NCBI GenBank assembly: GCA_913061095.1
Contig: CAJXVM010000010.1
Span: 93,579 to 157,578, forward strand
Source of the DNA: an uncultured Ignavibacteria bacterium
Lineage (GTDB): Bacteria; Bacteroidota; Ignavibacteria; SZUA-365
Direction: 5' to 3'
DNA: 64,000 nt
In this document: piece after piece, positions 8,680 to 18,340 of the stretch
Numbering within the stretch: the first letter of the stretch is position 1
Layout of the letters: each line of letters starts with the position of its first letter
Program-made: the position numbers and the translations under genes
Notes under the pieces: model-generated
What the model was told of the DNA's origin: nothing
Database searches by the model: none
What the model saw: only the letters and a program-made list of their open reading frames with translations

Positions 8680-9123
8680 ATGCACGAGACGCTGAAACAT
8701 ACCATTGAACACCTGCTCGAAGGCTCTGAAATCCGCCTGGTTGACCTGTCGGTTGCACCGCGCGGCAGGAAGCAGATGCTCGAGGTGTTTGTCGATACCG
8801 AGACGGGAATCACCGCCGATGAGCTCGCGGCATTCAGTCGCAGTCTCGAAGAGGAAATCGAGAAGCGCAGTGTCTTCAGCGTTCCATATACGCTGGAGGT
8901 GTCATCACCGGGTCTCGAACGTCCTCTCCGATTCCCGTGGCAGTATCGGCGGCATACGGGCAGGCAGGTCAACGTCGCCTACAGAAAGGTTGACGAACAG
9001 ATGGTGCATACCGGCGAGATTGTCGATGTCGACGAAGATCAATTGATCGTACGCGATGGCGAAGGTCTCCGTGCGATCCCGCATGAAAACATCGAACGCG
9101 CAGTTATTCAGGCAACCCTGTAA
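8680..9123 (+). CDS. rimP: Ribosome maturation factor RimP
   Basis: Assists 30S subunit assembly. The 147 residues contain the family pattern RLVDLSVAPRGRKQMLEVFVDTE and YTLEVSSPGLERPL (around residues 70-83), the conserved SPGLdRPL signature. The C-terminal half matches the SH3-like RimP domain (GEIVDVDEDQLIVRDG). It is the first gene of the rimP-nusA-infB-rbfA-truB-ribF-rpsO-pnp cluster, 48 bp before nusA and behind a plausible promoter at 8598-8626. Confidence 0.95.
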   Translation: MHETLKHTIEHLLEGSEIRLVDLSVAPRGRKQMLEVFVDTETGITADELAAFSRSLEEEIEKRSVFSVPYTLEVSSPGLERPLRFPWQYRRHTGRQVNVAYRKVDEQMVHTGEIVDVDEDQLIVRDGEGLRAIPHENIERAVIQATL

Positions 9124-9171
9124 ACGAATGTATATGTACAGCAAGAATCCTTCTGGAGGCAGAAGATAATC

Positions 9172-10443
9172 ATGAGCCGCAGCATGAATTCCTCCGAAAT
9201 CGTTGATTCCTTTGGTCAGATGGTCCGTGAAAAGGGCATCGACCGCGATCGCCTTATTTCCGTGATCGAGGACATCTTCGGCATGATGGTCAAAAAGCGC
9301 TACGGTCTCGAGGCCAATTACGAGATCGTGGTCAATATGGATAAAGGCGATATCGAAATCTTCCTGATCCGGGAGGTCGTCGAAGAGGTTGAAGATGAAA
9401 CCCTCGAAATCGACGTCGAAACAGCACGGGCGAAATCCGGCGAGGAACTGGAGGTCGGTGAGGAGTATGTTGAGATCATCAATCTCGCGGAGTTCGGCCG
9501 GCGCCTCGTCTCGACTGCCAAGCAGAATCTCAATCAGCGGATCAAGGAGATCGAAAAGGATCTCATCTACGATGAGTACTCCGACAAGGTCGGCGATATC
9601 GTCGTCGGCGACGTGTATCAGGTGCGCCGCAACGATGTCCTTATCAATCATAACCGGACGGAGCTGATTCTGCCGAAACAGGAGCAGATCGGAAAGGAAC
9701 GCTACCGCAAAGGGGACGTCATCCGCTGTGTGATCAAGGATGTCGTGCGCAAGGGCAGCGGCATGCCGATGGTCATTGTCTCCCGCGCCGACGCGCTCTT
9801 CCTGCAGAAACTCTTCGAGCAGGAGATCCCGGAGATCTATGACGGCGTGATTTCCATCCGGAAAATCGCCCGTGAGCCCGGTGAGCGCGCCAAGGTGGCC
9901 GTCGAATCGCATGACGACCGCATCGACGCCGTCGGTGCATGTGTCGGAATGAAAGGCGTACGCATTCATGCCATCGTGCGTGAGCTGAACAATGAGAATA
10001 TCGATGTCATCAACTGGACCGACGATTCGCACCTGTTCATCCAGCGCGCGCTTGCGCCGGCTAAGCTGCTCGACGTGAAGCTCGATCGAACGACACAAAC
10101 TGCGCAGGTGCATGTCGATGCCGATCAGGCTTCCCTCGCGATCGGGCGGAACGGACAGAATATCCGTCTCGCATCCGAGCTGACCGGTTTCCGCATCGAA
10201 ATTGTCAAGGAAGGTGAGGAGATCACCAAGACTATGGCAGAGTACGAAATCGATATCAACGAGTTCGTCCCGGAGTTTGGCGAGGAATTGATCAACAGTC
10301 TGATCGCGGCAGGATACAAAACTGCGAACGACGTCATTCTCGCCCCGGTCTCCGATCTGCTGGCGAAAGTACCCGGCCTCTCCATCGAGCAAATCAACGA
10401 TATCGTTGTCGAAATGAAGAAGGCCTTTGCTGAGGAAGAATAA
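9172..10443 (+). CDS. nusA: Transcription termination/antitermination factor NusA
   Basis: RNA polymerase-binding factor controlling pausing, termination and antitermination. The 423 residues contain an N-terminal polymerase-binding domain (1-125), an S1 domain (about 133-200; GDVYQVRRNDVLINHNRTELILPKQEQI) and two KH domains (about 200-345). In the KH region GACVGMKGVRIHAIVRELNNENIDVI and LAIGRNGQNIRLASELTG carry the GxxG loops. A C-terminal helix-hairpin-helix segment (about 355-423) replaces the E. coli AR1-AR2 tail. A GGAGG at 9155-9159 supports the ATG at 9172, at a rather long 12-nt spacing. Confidence 0.96.
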   Translation: MSRSMNSSEIVDSFGQMVREKGIDRDRLISVIEDIFGMMVKKRYGLEANYEIVVNMDKGDIEIFLIREVVEEVEDETLEIDVETARAKSGEELEVGEEYVEIINLAEFGRRLVSTAKQNLNQRIKEIEKDLIYDEYSDKVGDIVVGDVYQVRRNDVLINHNRTELILPKQEQIGKERYRKGDVIRCVIKDVVRKGSGMPMVIVSRADALFLQKLFEQEIPEIYDGVISIRKIAREPGERAKVAVESHDDRIDAVGACVGMKGVRIHAIVRELNNENIDVINWTDDSHLFIQRALAPAKLLDVKLDRTTQTAQVHVDADQASLAIGRNGQNIRLASELTGFRIEIVKEGEEITKTMAEYEIDINEFVPEFGEELINSLIAAGYKTANDVILAPVSDLLAKVPGLSIEQINDIVVEMKKAFAEEE

Positions 10444-10472
10444 GGCTCAGCAATGTTTCATAATTTCTCACT

Positions 10473-13385
10473 ATGACTGGCGAAATGGCTGTAACGCAAA
10501 AGAAAAAGAAAACACGTCTGTACAAAGTCGCGAAGGAGTTCAACCTCTCGCATGACACGCTGACGGATTTCCTGACCAAGAAGGGATACGAGGTCAAGAA
10601 CCACATGTCCATCATCGATGAGGAAATGCTCGACCTCATCGAAAAGCATTACAAGAAGGAAAAGACCGACGCGGAGCGGCATGCACGCAAGCGCCGGGAA
10701 TTCGATGAGATGGACCGACGTCGCCGGGGCGAAGACAAGAAGGAGGATGAAACTGAAGAGGCACCGGAGCCTTCCGAACCGGCAAAGGCCGAAGAGGAGA
10801 CTCCTGCTGAGGTGTCGGCCGGGGAGGATGCATCCGAAAAGGAAGCCGAAGCCGAAACGGTCGTAGCGGAAACAGAGGAGGCCGAAGCGCCTGTCGCTGA
10901 ATCGGCGGAAGAGGAAGCGCCTGTCGCTGAAGAGGAACAGCCTGAAGCACCCTCTGAAACGGAAGTAGAGGAAAAGGCGCCCGCGGCAGCGGAAGAACCC
11001 GCCGAATCCGAAACGGTCGAAGCTGAGGCTGAAGAAACGGTTGAAACCGAGAAGGAGGCCGAAGCAGCCGCCGTAGAACCGGCGGAGAAAGCTCCCGAAG
11101 CAAAGACGAAAGAGAAAGCAGAACCGGTCGAGTCCGCCGACGAGGACGTCGCTGGGGAAAAACCCGTGGAGGAAGCGGAAGAGAAAGCTCCGCGGAAGAA
11201 GGCGAAAAAAGACGAAGTCGATGTCTCCATCGAGGCAAGCCTTCCAAAGATGCGCGGGCTGACCGTCAAGGGCAAAATCGACCTCGAGTCAACTCCTGAT
11301 CGTCAGAAGGGCGAGCAGGGAGAAGAAGCTGAAGGCGACCGTCCCCGGCGAAAAAAGAAGAAAAAGAAGAAAGTCGCGAAAAGCGATGTCGCTCCGGACA
11401 CGCTCGATGCAGAAGTGCTCAAGAAAAAGCTGTTCAAACGCGGCAAGAAGAGCAAGGCGCGCGAAGTGGACCAGGCGGAAGTCGACAGCGCGATCAAAAA
11501 GACGATCGCCTCCATGTCCGATTACGGCCCTGTCACCGGTCGCGCCGCTTCCCGGAAGAAAAAGCGTGCCCGCCGCGAAGAAGAACAGGCGCGGGAGATT
11601 GAACAGCAGGAGCGCGCGAAGCAGACGCTTGAAATCTACGAGTACGCGACGGTCAGTGAGCTGGCGCAGCTCATGGATGTCAATGTCAACGAGGTGATTC
11701 AGTCCCTGATCGGACTCGGCATCATGGCCTCGATCAATCAGCGCCTGGACATGGAAACCATCGAACTGGTCGCATCCGAATTCGGCTTCGACGTGCGTCA
11801 GCACGAGGAATACACGGAGGACGTCCTCGAGGATGAAGAAGATCCGGAGGATACTCTTGAGTCGCGGCCGCCGATCGTTACGATCATGGGCCATGTCGAC
11901 CACGGAAAGACAAAGCTCCTCGATTTCATCCGCAAGACAAACGTCGTCGCGGGTGAGAGTGGTGGCATCACGCAGCATATCGGTGCCTACACGGTGACTC
12001 TGGAAAACGAGCGCAAGCTCACGTTCCTCGATACTCCCGGCCATGAGGCCTTTACCGCCATGCGCGCGCGTGGCGCCCAGGTCACCGACATCGTGGTTCT
12101 CGTCGTTGCCGCCGACGACAGCGTCATGCCGCAGACAGTCGAGGCCATCAGTCACGCGCAGGCAGCGAATGTCCCCATCGTCATTGCCATCAATAAAATC
12201 GACAAGCCCGAAGCGAATCCCGATCGTATCAAGCAGCAGCTTGCCGACAGGAACATCCTTGTGGAAGACTGGGGTGGGAAGTACGGCTGTGTGCACCTGT
12301 CCGCGAAGCAGGGAACGAACGTTGATGAACTGCTCGAGCGTCTCGTGCTCGAAGCCGATATTCTCGAACTGAAAGCGAATCCCGATCGTGAAGCGCGCGG
12401 AACAGTCATCGAGTCCGAGCTCGATCGCGGGAAAGGGATTATCGCAACGATCCTTGTGCAGAAGGGTACCCTTCTTGTCGGCGACTCGTTCGTTGCCGGC
12501 AATGAATTCGGAAAGGTGCGGGCGCTTCTCGATGAACGCGGCAATCGCGTCGATGAGGCGGAGCCGGCCACACCTGTTCAGGTGCTCGGGTTCAACGGTT
12601 CACCGCAGGCAGGCGACAGCTTCGTCGTCGTCGAGAGCGAACGTAAGGCCCGCGAGGTAGCGTCGAACCGCCAGCAGATCAAACGCGAATCTGATTTCCG
12701 CCGCGTTCGCAGGAAGACGCTTGATGACATCTCCGAGCAGATCAAGCTCGGCGGTGTGCAGGATCTGCCGATCGTTGTCAAGGGTGACGTGGACGGTTCG
12801 GTCGAAGCGCTCTCTGATTCGCTGCAGAAGCTTTCGAACGAGGAAGTGCGCATCGATGTGATCCATAAAAGCGTCGGTGCCATTTCGGAGTCTGACGTTC
12901 TTCTCGCGAGTGCATCGAATGCGATTATCATCGGATTCCGTGTCCGTCCGAATCTCAACGCACGCAAGCTTGCCGAGACCGAGGACGTCGATATCCGCAT
13001 GTACGAAATTATCTATGACGCGATCGAAGATGTGAAAAATGCCCTGGAGGGATTGCTGCGTCCCGACATCTCCGAGCGCGTAACGGCGACGGTGCTTGTC
13101 CGCGAGACCTTCAAGATCTCGAAGGTCGGTGTCATCGCCGGCTGCTACGTGCAGGACGGCAAGATCACACGCAACAGTCGCGTGCGTCTGCTCCGTGACG
13201 GCATCGTCATGTTCACGGGCGGTATCGATTCGCTGAAGCGCTTCAAGGACGACGTCCGTGAAGTGGACAGCGGGTTTGAATGCGGGCTCAGTCTGCAGGG
13301 ATTCAATGACATCAAGGTTGGCGATGTGATCGAATCGTTCGAGCAGGTTGAGGTCAAACGTTCTCTGGATCAGACGCAGAAATAG
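10473..13385 (+). CDS. infB: Translation initiation factor IF-2
   Basis: GTPase that places initiator tRNA on the 30S subunit and promotes subunit joining. The 970 residues begin with an IF2N domain ([22 protein letters not shown], about 13-60). A very long Glu/Ala/Pro/Lys-rich low-complexity linker covers about 80-380. A second IF2N-like domain precedes the G domain, with G1 GHVDHGKT at 473-480, DTPGHEAF near 520 and NKID near 573; beta-barrel domains follow. The linker is poor in conserved sequence, as in many FCB bacteria. No good Shine-Dalgarno precedes ATG 10473, and ATG 10485 is an alternative start. Confidence 0.97.
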   Translation: MTGEMAVTQKKKKTRLYKVAKEFNLSHDTLTDFLTKKGYEVKNHMSIIDEEMLDLIEKHYKKEKTDAERHARKRREFDEMDRRRRGEDKKEDETEEAPEPSEPAKAEEETPAEVSAGEDASEKEAEAETVVAETEEAEAPVAESAEEEAPVAEEEQPEAPSETEVEEKAPAAAEEPAESETVEAEAEETVETEKEAEAAAVEPAEKAPEAKTKEKAEPVESADEDVAGEKPVEEAEEKAPRKKAKKDEVDVSIEASLPKMRGLTVKGKIDLESTPDRQKGEQGEEAEGDRPRRKKKKKKKVAKSDVAPDTLDAEVLKKKLFKRGKKSKAREVDQAEVDSAIKKTIASMSDYGPVTGRAASRKKKRARREEEQAREIEQQERAKQTLEIYEYATVSELAQLMDVNVNEVIQSLIGLGIMASINQRLDMETIELVASEFGFDVRQHEEYTEDVLEDEEDPEDTLESRPPIVTIMGHVDHGKTKLLDFIRKTNVVAGESGGITQHIGAYTVTLENERKLTFLDTPGHEAFTAMRARGAQVTDIVVLVVAADDSVMPQTVEAISHAQAANVPIVIAINKIDKPEANPDRIKQQLADRNILVEDWGGKYGCVHLSAKQGTNVDELLERLVLEADILELKANPDREARGTVIESELDRGKGIIATILVQKGTLLVGDSFVAGNEFGKVRALLDERGNRVDEAEPATPVQVLGFNGSPQAGDSFVVVESERKAREVASNRQQIKRESDFRRVRRKTLDDISEQIKLGGVQDLPIVVKGDVDGSVEALSDSLQKLSNEEVRIDVIHKSVGAISESDVLLASASNAIIIGFRVRPNLNARKLAETEDVDIRMYEIIYDAIEDVKNALEGLLRPDISERVTATVLVRETFKISKVGVIAGCYVQDGKITRNSRVRLLRDGIVMFTGGIDSLKRFKDDVREVDSGFECGLSLQGFNDIKVGDVIESFEQVEVKRSLDQTQK

Positions 13386-13387
13386 GA

Positions 13388-13741
13388 ATGTCCATTCGCA
13401 CCGAACGCGTCGCGCAGCTCATAAAGGAAGAGATCAGCCAGACCCTCACGCGCGATATCGAAACAGAGGGGTATGGCCTTCTCACCGTGACCGATGTCAT
13501 CATGACCCCGGATCTGCGGATCGCGAAGGTCTATATCAGCCATTTTCAATCCGGGAAAACCGACGATGAAATTCTGTCCTTTCTCGATGAAAATGAAAAA
13601 CACATCCGCATGGCGGTGGGGAAGAATGTCCGCCTCAAGTTTACTCCCGAGCTCCGGTTCTTTATCGACCAGACGCTCGACCGGGTGGAACGCCTCGAAG
13701 AACTGATCCGTAAGATTCACGAGGATGAGAACAGTCGTTGA
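13388..13741 (+). CDS. rbfA: 30S ribosome-binding factor A
   Basis: Cold-adaptation and 16S rRNA maturation factor with a KH-like fold. The 117 residues match the family in RTERVAQLIKEEISQTL at the start, LLTVTDVIMTPDLRIAKVYIS in the middle (about 31-51), and LKFTPELRFFIDQTLDRVERLEELI near the end. It starts 2 bp after the infB stop with an AGGA just ahead, and its TGA overlaps the TTG start of truB. Confidence 0.94.
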   Translation: MSIRTERVAQLIKEEISQTLTRDIETEGYGLLTVTDVIMTPDLRIAKVYISHFQSGKTDDEILSFLDENEKHIRMAVGKNVRLKFTPELRFFIDQTLDRVERLEELIRKIHEDENSR

Positions 13742-14490
13742 CGAACGCACCTGGGTTCAATACCATTGAACAGTTCAGCACACCGGAAGGGGGCGTTCTC
13801 CTGGTGGATAAACCGTCGTCATGGACATCCTTCGATGTGGTCAACAAGATCCGGAGAACGCTTCGCGTTCGCAAGGTCGGCCACGCCGGCACACTGGATC
13901 CGATGGCGACCGGACTTCTCATTCTCTGCTCGGGACGTTCGACGAAAAGCATTGACCGGTATCAGGCCCTCGTGAAAATGTATGAGGGAACAATGCGACT
14001 TGGTGCAGTGACGGCAAGCTATGATGCGGAAACACCAGCGGAAAACGAACAGCCGCTCGGTGACATTGCGGCGCATGACATCCGCGATGCGGCACAGCGC
14101 TTCACCGGTGACATCGAACAGCTGCCGCCGATGTACTCCGCGGTGAAGGTGAAGGGGCAGCGTCTGTACAAGCTCGCACGAAAGGGGGAGGAGGTGGAGC
14201 GGGCACCGCGACGCGTACACATCGCACGGTTCGACATAGAGGATGTGACACTTCCTGACGTGCGCTTCACCGTGGTGTGTTCGAAGGGTACCTATGTGCG
14301 CACACTCGCGCACGATCTCGGTCAGACACTCGGATGCGGCGCCTACCTCTCATCCCTGCGGAGAACGGCGATCGGCACGATTCATGTCGCGGATGCGTGG
14401 AGCATTGATGAGCTCGTCACCGCTGCGCGGAAGCGCGATTCCGAACAAGTGCAACAGGAGAATTCCCATGCGCGTCCTTCGGAGTCTTGA
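13738..14490 (+). CDS. truB: tRNA pseudouridine-55 synthase
   Basis: Makes pseudouridine 55 in the T loop of tRNAs. The 250 residues contain VDKPSSWTSFDVV (23-35) and KVGHAGTLDPMATGLL (46-61) with the catalytic Asp54. YSAVKVKGQRLYKLARKGEEVE and the KGTYVRTLAHDLG block follow. The first in-frame start is TTG 13738, overlapping the rbfA stop (TTGA). No ATG lies before the conserved core, so TTG is the best choice. The protein has no sizeable PUA domain, a shorter form than in E. coli. Confidence 0.95.
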   Translation: MTNAPGFNTIEQFSTPEGGVLLVDKPSSWTSFDVVNKIRRTLRVRKVGHAGTLDPMATGLLILCSGRSTKSIDRYQALVKMYEGTMRLGAVTASYDAETPAENEQPLGDIAAHDIRDAAQRFTGDIEQLPPMYSAVKVKGQRLYKLARKGEEVERAPRRVHIARFDIEDVTLPDVRFTVVCSKGTYVRTLAHDLGQTLGCGAYLSSLRRTAIGTIHVADAWSIDELVTAARKRDSEQVQQENSHARPSES

Positions 14491-15439
14491 AGAATTTTCG
14501 CGTGGTGCCCCTGTCACGCTCACGCTCGGAACGTTCGACGGTGTGCATCGCGGCCACCGGAAAATCATCGACCGGACGGTTGCCATCGCGCGCGAGACCG
14601 ATACGCGGAGTGTTCTGCTGACCTTTGATCCGCATCCACGCGAGGTCATCGGTCGCCATGGCGCACCGACGTACCTGCTTACGACCATCGACGAACGGAT
14701 CCGGCTGTTGGAACATACGGGCCTGGATATCTGCCTGGTGCTTCCGTTTACACGGGACCTCTCCGTACTGGACGCCGGAGTGTTTTTCGAGGAGTATGTC
14801 GTTCGGAACCTCCACAGCTCCCACGTTGTCGTTGGCATCGACCATGCATTCGGACGAGGACGTTCAGGAACGGTAGTGAAACTCGAAGAGTATGGAAATG
14901 CGTTCGGGATCGGTGTCACGGTGGTCGGCGAACTGCTGATCGATGGTGTCAAGGTCAGCAGTACATCGATTCGAAATGCATTGCTGGAGGGGAAACCCAA
15001 GCGCGCGGCATCGTTTCTCGGACGACCGTATATTCTCTCCGGGATCGTCACGCGCGGAGAAGGTGTCGGAACCGTGATCGGTTTCCCGACCGCGAACATC
15101 GAAATCGAGACGAACAATAAACTTCTGCCGAAAAACGGCGTGTACCTCGTTTTTGTACGGTACGATGGAGAAATCCGCCGTGGCATCATGAATGTCGGAG
15201 TACGGCCGACCGTATCAAAACAGATGCATATTTCCGTAGAAGTTCATATTTTTAATACTTCGGGCGATTTGTACGGACGTCATATGCGTATCGCCCTTCT
15301 GGACCGTCTTAGGGACGAGATCCATTTCGAAAATCGCGATCAGCTGATCGCACAGATTCGAACGGATATCGCGTTTGCGAAGGAAGAGTTCGAATCAAAA
15401 GACAGAGAATACAACATAGAACAATGTACATTTCTGTAA
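14468..15439 (+). CDS. ribF: Bifunctional riboflavin kinase / FAD synthetase
   Basis: Phosphorylates riboflavin to FMN and adenylates FMN to FAD. The 323 residues carry an N-terminal nucleotidyltransferase domain ([17 protein letters not shown], about 17-34; [24 protein letters not shown]). The C-terminal kinase domain includes [21 protein letters not shown] (about 194-214) and MNVGVRPT. The frame is open to 14294, but an AGGAG 8 nt before ATG 14468 and the N-terminus [10 protein letters not shown] decide the start. It overlaps the truB end by 23 bp. Together with ribE/ribD at the window end it gives two separate riboflavin loci. Confidence 0.96.
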   Translation: MRVLRSLEEFSRGAPVTLTLGTFDGVHRGHRKIIDRTVAIARETDTRSVLLTFDPHPREVIGRHGAPTYLLTTIDERIRLLEHTGLDICLVLPFTRDLSVLDAGVFFEEYVVRNLHSSHVVVGIDHAFGRGRSGTVVKLEEYGNAFGIGVTVVGELLIDGVKVSSTSIRNALLEGKPKRAASFLGRPYILSGIVTRGEGVGTVIGFPTANIEIETNNKLLPKNGVYLVFVRYDGEIRRGIMNVGVRPTVSKQMHISVEVHIFNTSGDLYGRHMRIALLDRLRDEIHFENRDQLIAQIRTDIAFAKEEFESKDREYNIEQCTFL

Positions 15440-15452
15440 GGAGAAACATCCC

Positions 15453-15722
15453 ATGCCTCTGACAAAGGATCGCAAACAGGAACTGGTGAAGAAATTCGGC
15501 GGCAGTGAAAAGAACAGCGGAAAACCCGAAGTGCAGATCGCCATTCTGACCGAAACCATCAATGGCCTTTCCGAGCACTTCTCGACGAACAAGAAAGATC
15601 ATCACAGCCGCCGCGGCCTTCTGAAAATGGTTGGCAAGCGTCGCCGCCTTCTCGCGTATCTGCAGAAAGTGGACATCGCGCGCTACCGCACCATCGTGAA
15701 GGAACTTGAACTCCGTAAATAA
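15453..15722 (+). CDS. rpsO: 30S ribosomal protein S15
   Basis: Primary 16S rRNA-binding protein of the small subunit platform. The 89 residues are standard length and contain [19 protein letters not shown] sequence (here [17 protein letters not shown]) and the hallmark [29 protein letters not shown] precedes the ATG by about 10 nt. It sits between ribF and pnp, the usual order. Confidence 0.98.
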   Translation: MPLTKDRKQELVKKFGGSEKNSGKPEVQIAILTETINGLSEHFSTNKKDHHSRRGLLKMVGKRRRLLAYLQKVDIARYRTIVKELELRK

Positions 15723-15764
15723 GGCGTGCGCCTCACTCACTCTAAGGGTAACTGAACACACAAT

Positions 15765-17999
15765 ATGATTACTACAAAAACGATAGACTTAGACGGCAAG
15801 ACTCTCACGCTCGAGACCGGTCGCTTCGCCCGCCAGGCGAGCGGCGCGGTCATGATCACGCTGGGTGAAACCATGGTGCTTGCCACCGTTGTCCTCGCGG
15901 ATCCGCGTGAGGGAATCGATTTCTTCCCGCTCAGCTGCGAGTACCGGGAGAAAACGTCCGCAGCGGGGAAAATCCCCGGCGGCTTCTTCAAACGCGAGGG
16001 AAAACCTTCGGAAAAGGAAGTCCTTTCCGCGCGTCTGATCGACCGTCCCATCAGACCCATGTTCGCGGACAACTACCGCAATGAAGTACAGGTCGTCGCG
16101 TCTGTCTATTCCTCCGACCAGGAGAATGACGGCGACGTGCTGGCCGCTACCGCGGCATCCGCTGCGCTGATGGTGGCCGGGGCTCCCTTCGACGGTCCGA
16201 TCGCCGAAGTCCGCGTCGCGCGCGTCAATGGCAGCTTCGTGATCAATCCCACCTTTACCGATCTCAGGGATGCCGACCTCGAAGTGGTCGTCGCCGGGAC
16301 TTTGGATTCTATCCTCATGGTCGAGGGCGAAGCGCGCGAGATCTCAGAACGCGACATGCTCGATGCGCTGGAATTCGGCCAGAAGCATATCGCAACCATC
16401 TGCAGGGCAATCGAGGAATTTGCCGCGGAAGCAGGCAAGCCCCGCATGGAGGTCGAAACGGAAGAGCTTCCCGAAGGAATCGAGGATCGCATCCGTGAGA
16501 TGTCCTACGACCGCCTGCTGCAGCTCGCCGAGACCGTCATGGCGAAGGAGGAACGATCCGAAGCCACGAAAGCCGTATATGATGAAATCCAGGAAGCCCT
16601 CGCCGAGGATTATCCCGAGCAGGAGGGTCTTATCAAGCGTATCATCCATGACTTCGAAAAGGATGCCATGCGCAAGACCATCCTCGAGAAGAGCAAGCGG
16701 CTCGACGGTCGCGGTTTGACGGATGTCCGGCCAATTACCGTTGAGGCAGGACTCCTCCCACGTGCACACGGTTCCGCACTGTTCACGCGCGGCGAAACCC
16801 AGGCCCTGATGTCATGCACGCTCGGAACCAAGTCGGATGAGCAGATCATTGACGGACTGCTTGAAGAGTCGCGCAAGCGCTTCATGCTTCATTACAATTT
16901 CCCGCCGTTCTCCGTCGGAGAGGCTGGACGCTTCGGCTTCACCAGCCGCCGGGAGATCGGACACGGGAACCTCGCCGAGCGTGCGCTGAAAAACATGATG
17001 CCCTCCGAGGAGGATTTCCCGTACACGATACGTCTGCTCTGTGACATCCTGGAGTCGAATGGCTCGTCGTCGATGGCGACTGTCTGCTCCGGATCCATGG
17101 CCCTTATGGACGCCGGTGTGCCGCTGAAGCAGGGCGTCGCGGGTGTCGCAATGGGACTGATCAAGGAGGGTGACCAGGTCGCTGTCCTGACCGATATCCT
17201 CGGCAACGAGGATCATCTCGGAGACATGGATTTCAAGGTCGCTGGCACACGCGACGGCATCAATTCCTATCAGATGGATATCAAGATCAAGGGCATCAGC
17301 TTCGAAATCATGGAGCGCGCCCTGGAGCAGGCCCGCCAGGCACGTCTGCATATTCTCGACAAAATGGACGAAGCCATTACGGAATCCCGCACCGATCTGT
17401 CGAAGTACGCGCCTCGTCTGACGACACTTTATATTCCTGTCGATCAGATCGGTGCCGTTATCGGTCCGGGCGGAAAGACGATCAAGAGCATCGTCGCGGA
17501 AAGCGGCGCGGAAGTCAATATCGAAGATGACGGCCGTGTGATTGTCGCCGCGGTGAACCGTGAAGACAGTGACCGTGCCGTTGAGATGATCAAGCGAATT
17601 ACGGCGGTGCCCGAGGCGGGTGAGACCTATACTGGCCCGGTCAAAAGGATCGCGGAATTCGGCGCCTTTGTGGAGATTCTTCCCGGCAAGGAAGGTCTGT
17701 TGCATATCTCGCAGATCGACTTCCGTCGTATCAATTCTGTCGACGAGGTATTGAAAGTCGGCGACATGGTGACGGTGAAGCTGCTCCGTGTCGAGGATAA
17801 CGGAAAGCTCGTCCTCAGCCGCAAGGCGCTCATGGAACCGCCCGAGGGATATGAAGAGCGTGAATCCTCCGGTGGAGGCGGCCGCTCACGTGGTGACCGT
17901 AGCAGCGGAGATCGACGCAGCGGAGATCGACGTGGCGGTGACCGACGTGGCGGTGACCGTCGCAGCGGTGATCGTCGCGGAGGCGGCGGACGCGGCTAA
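15765..17999 (+). CDS. pnp: Polyribonucleotide nucleotidyltransferase (PNPase)
   Basis: Trimeric 3'-5' phosphorolytic exoribonuclease. The 744 residues contain two RNase PH domains separated by a helical domain, with the second opening at LDGRGLTDVRPI near 308. A KH domain follows (IGAVIGPGGKTIKSIVAESGAEVNIEDDG, about 562-592), then an S1 domain (about 620-690; FGAFVEILPGKEGLLHISQID). The C-terminal 35 residues are a run of GDRRSGDRRGG-like repeats, an RGG-type basic tail likely to touch RNA, encoded by imperfect tandem DNA repeats (about 17890-17995). It is the last gene of the operon begun by rimP. Confidence 0.97.
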   Translation: MITTKTIDLDGKTLTLETGRFARQASGAVMITLGETMVLATVVLADPREGIDFFPLSCEYREKTSAAGKIPGGFFKREGKPSEKEVLSARLIDRPIRPMFADNYRNEVQVVASVYSSDQENDGDVLAATAASAALMVAGAPFDGPIAEVRVARVNGSFVINPTFTDLRDADLEVVVAGTLDSILMVEGEAREISERDMLDALEFGQKHIATICRAIEEFAAEAGKPRMEVETEELPEGIEDRIREMSYDRLLQLAETVMAKEERSEATKAVYDEIQEALAEDYPEQEGLIKRIIHDFEKDAMRKTILEKSKRLDGRGLTDVRPITVEAGLLPRAHGSALFTRGETQALMSCTLGTKSDEQIIDGLLEESRKRFMLHYNFPPFSVGEAGRFGFTSRREIGHGNLAERALKNMMPSEEDFPYTIRLLCDILESNGSSSMATVCSGSMALMDAGVPLKQGVAGVAMGLIKEGDQVAVLTDILGNEDHLGDMDFKVAGTRDGINSYQMDIKIKGISFEIMERALEQARQARLHILDKMDEAITESRTDLSKYAPRLTTLYIPVDQIGAVIGPGGKTIKSIVAESGAEVNIEDDGRVIVAAVNREDSDRAVEMIKRITAVPEAGETYTGPVKRIAEFGAFVEILPGKEGLLHISQIDFRRINSVDEVLKVGDMVTVKLLRVEDNGKLVLSRKALMEPPEGYEERESSGGGGRSRGDRSSGDRRSGDRRGGDRRGGDRRSGDRRGGGGRG

Positions 18000-18037
18000 A
18001 GCAGTATTCATCCACTATTGACATCACGGAGTCGTTC

Positions 18038-18340
18038 ATGTCCAAGGTGATATTTTCCATTTCCTACCCGATCAAGGACGAAAGACGGGAGGAGTACCTG
18101 GAAACCGTTCGGGAGCTTAAAAACTACCTGACGAACGAGCGGGGAAAAAAGTATTCCGTTTATGAAAGCAAGACGCGTCCCAACACTTTCAACGAAGTAT
18201 ACTTCTGTGATTCGATGGACGAGTACGACGCGATCGAGGATGATTCGGATGAAATCACGGAGATGCTGATCAACCGCATCGTCGATGAATTCATCAAGGA
18301 TGGAAAAACGGAATATAAAACCCTTATCGAGGCGGTGTAG
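18038..18340 (+). CDS. Conserved small protein of unknown function
   Basis: 100 residues, start ATG 18038 with GGAG 9 nt ahead. The N-terminal VIFSISYPIKDERREEYLETVRELKNYL followed by a beta-rich middle (KKYSVYESKTRPNTFNEVYFCDSMDEYD) and an acidic C-terminal helix suggests the ferredoxin-like dimeric alpha/beta barrel seen in small monooxygenase-like or stress proteins. I cannot name a family. Its last 17 bp overlap the 3' end of the convergent dacB gene. It may be the tail of the pnp transcript (38-bp gap, no terminator). Confidence 0.7.
   Translation: MSKVIFSISYPIKDERREEYLETVRELKNYLTNERGKKYSVYESKTRPNTFNEVYFCDSMDEYDAIEDDSDEITEMLINRIVDEFIKDGKTEYKTLIEAV

Noticed and set aside
8905..10392. Long minus-strand open frame (495 codons) opposite rimP/nusA
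   Set aside because: Antisense shadow of a GC-rich gene; the plus strand encodes a textbook NusA.
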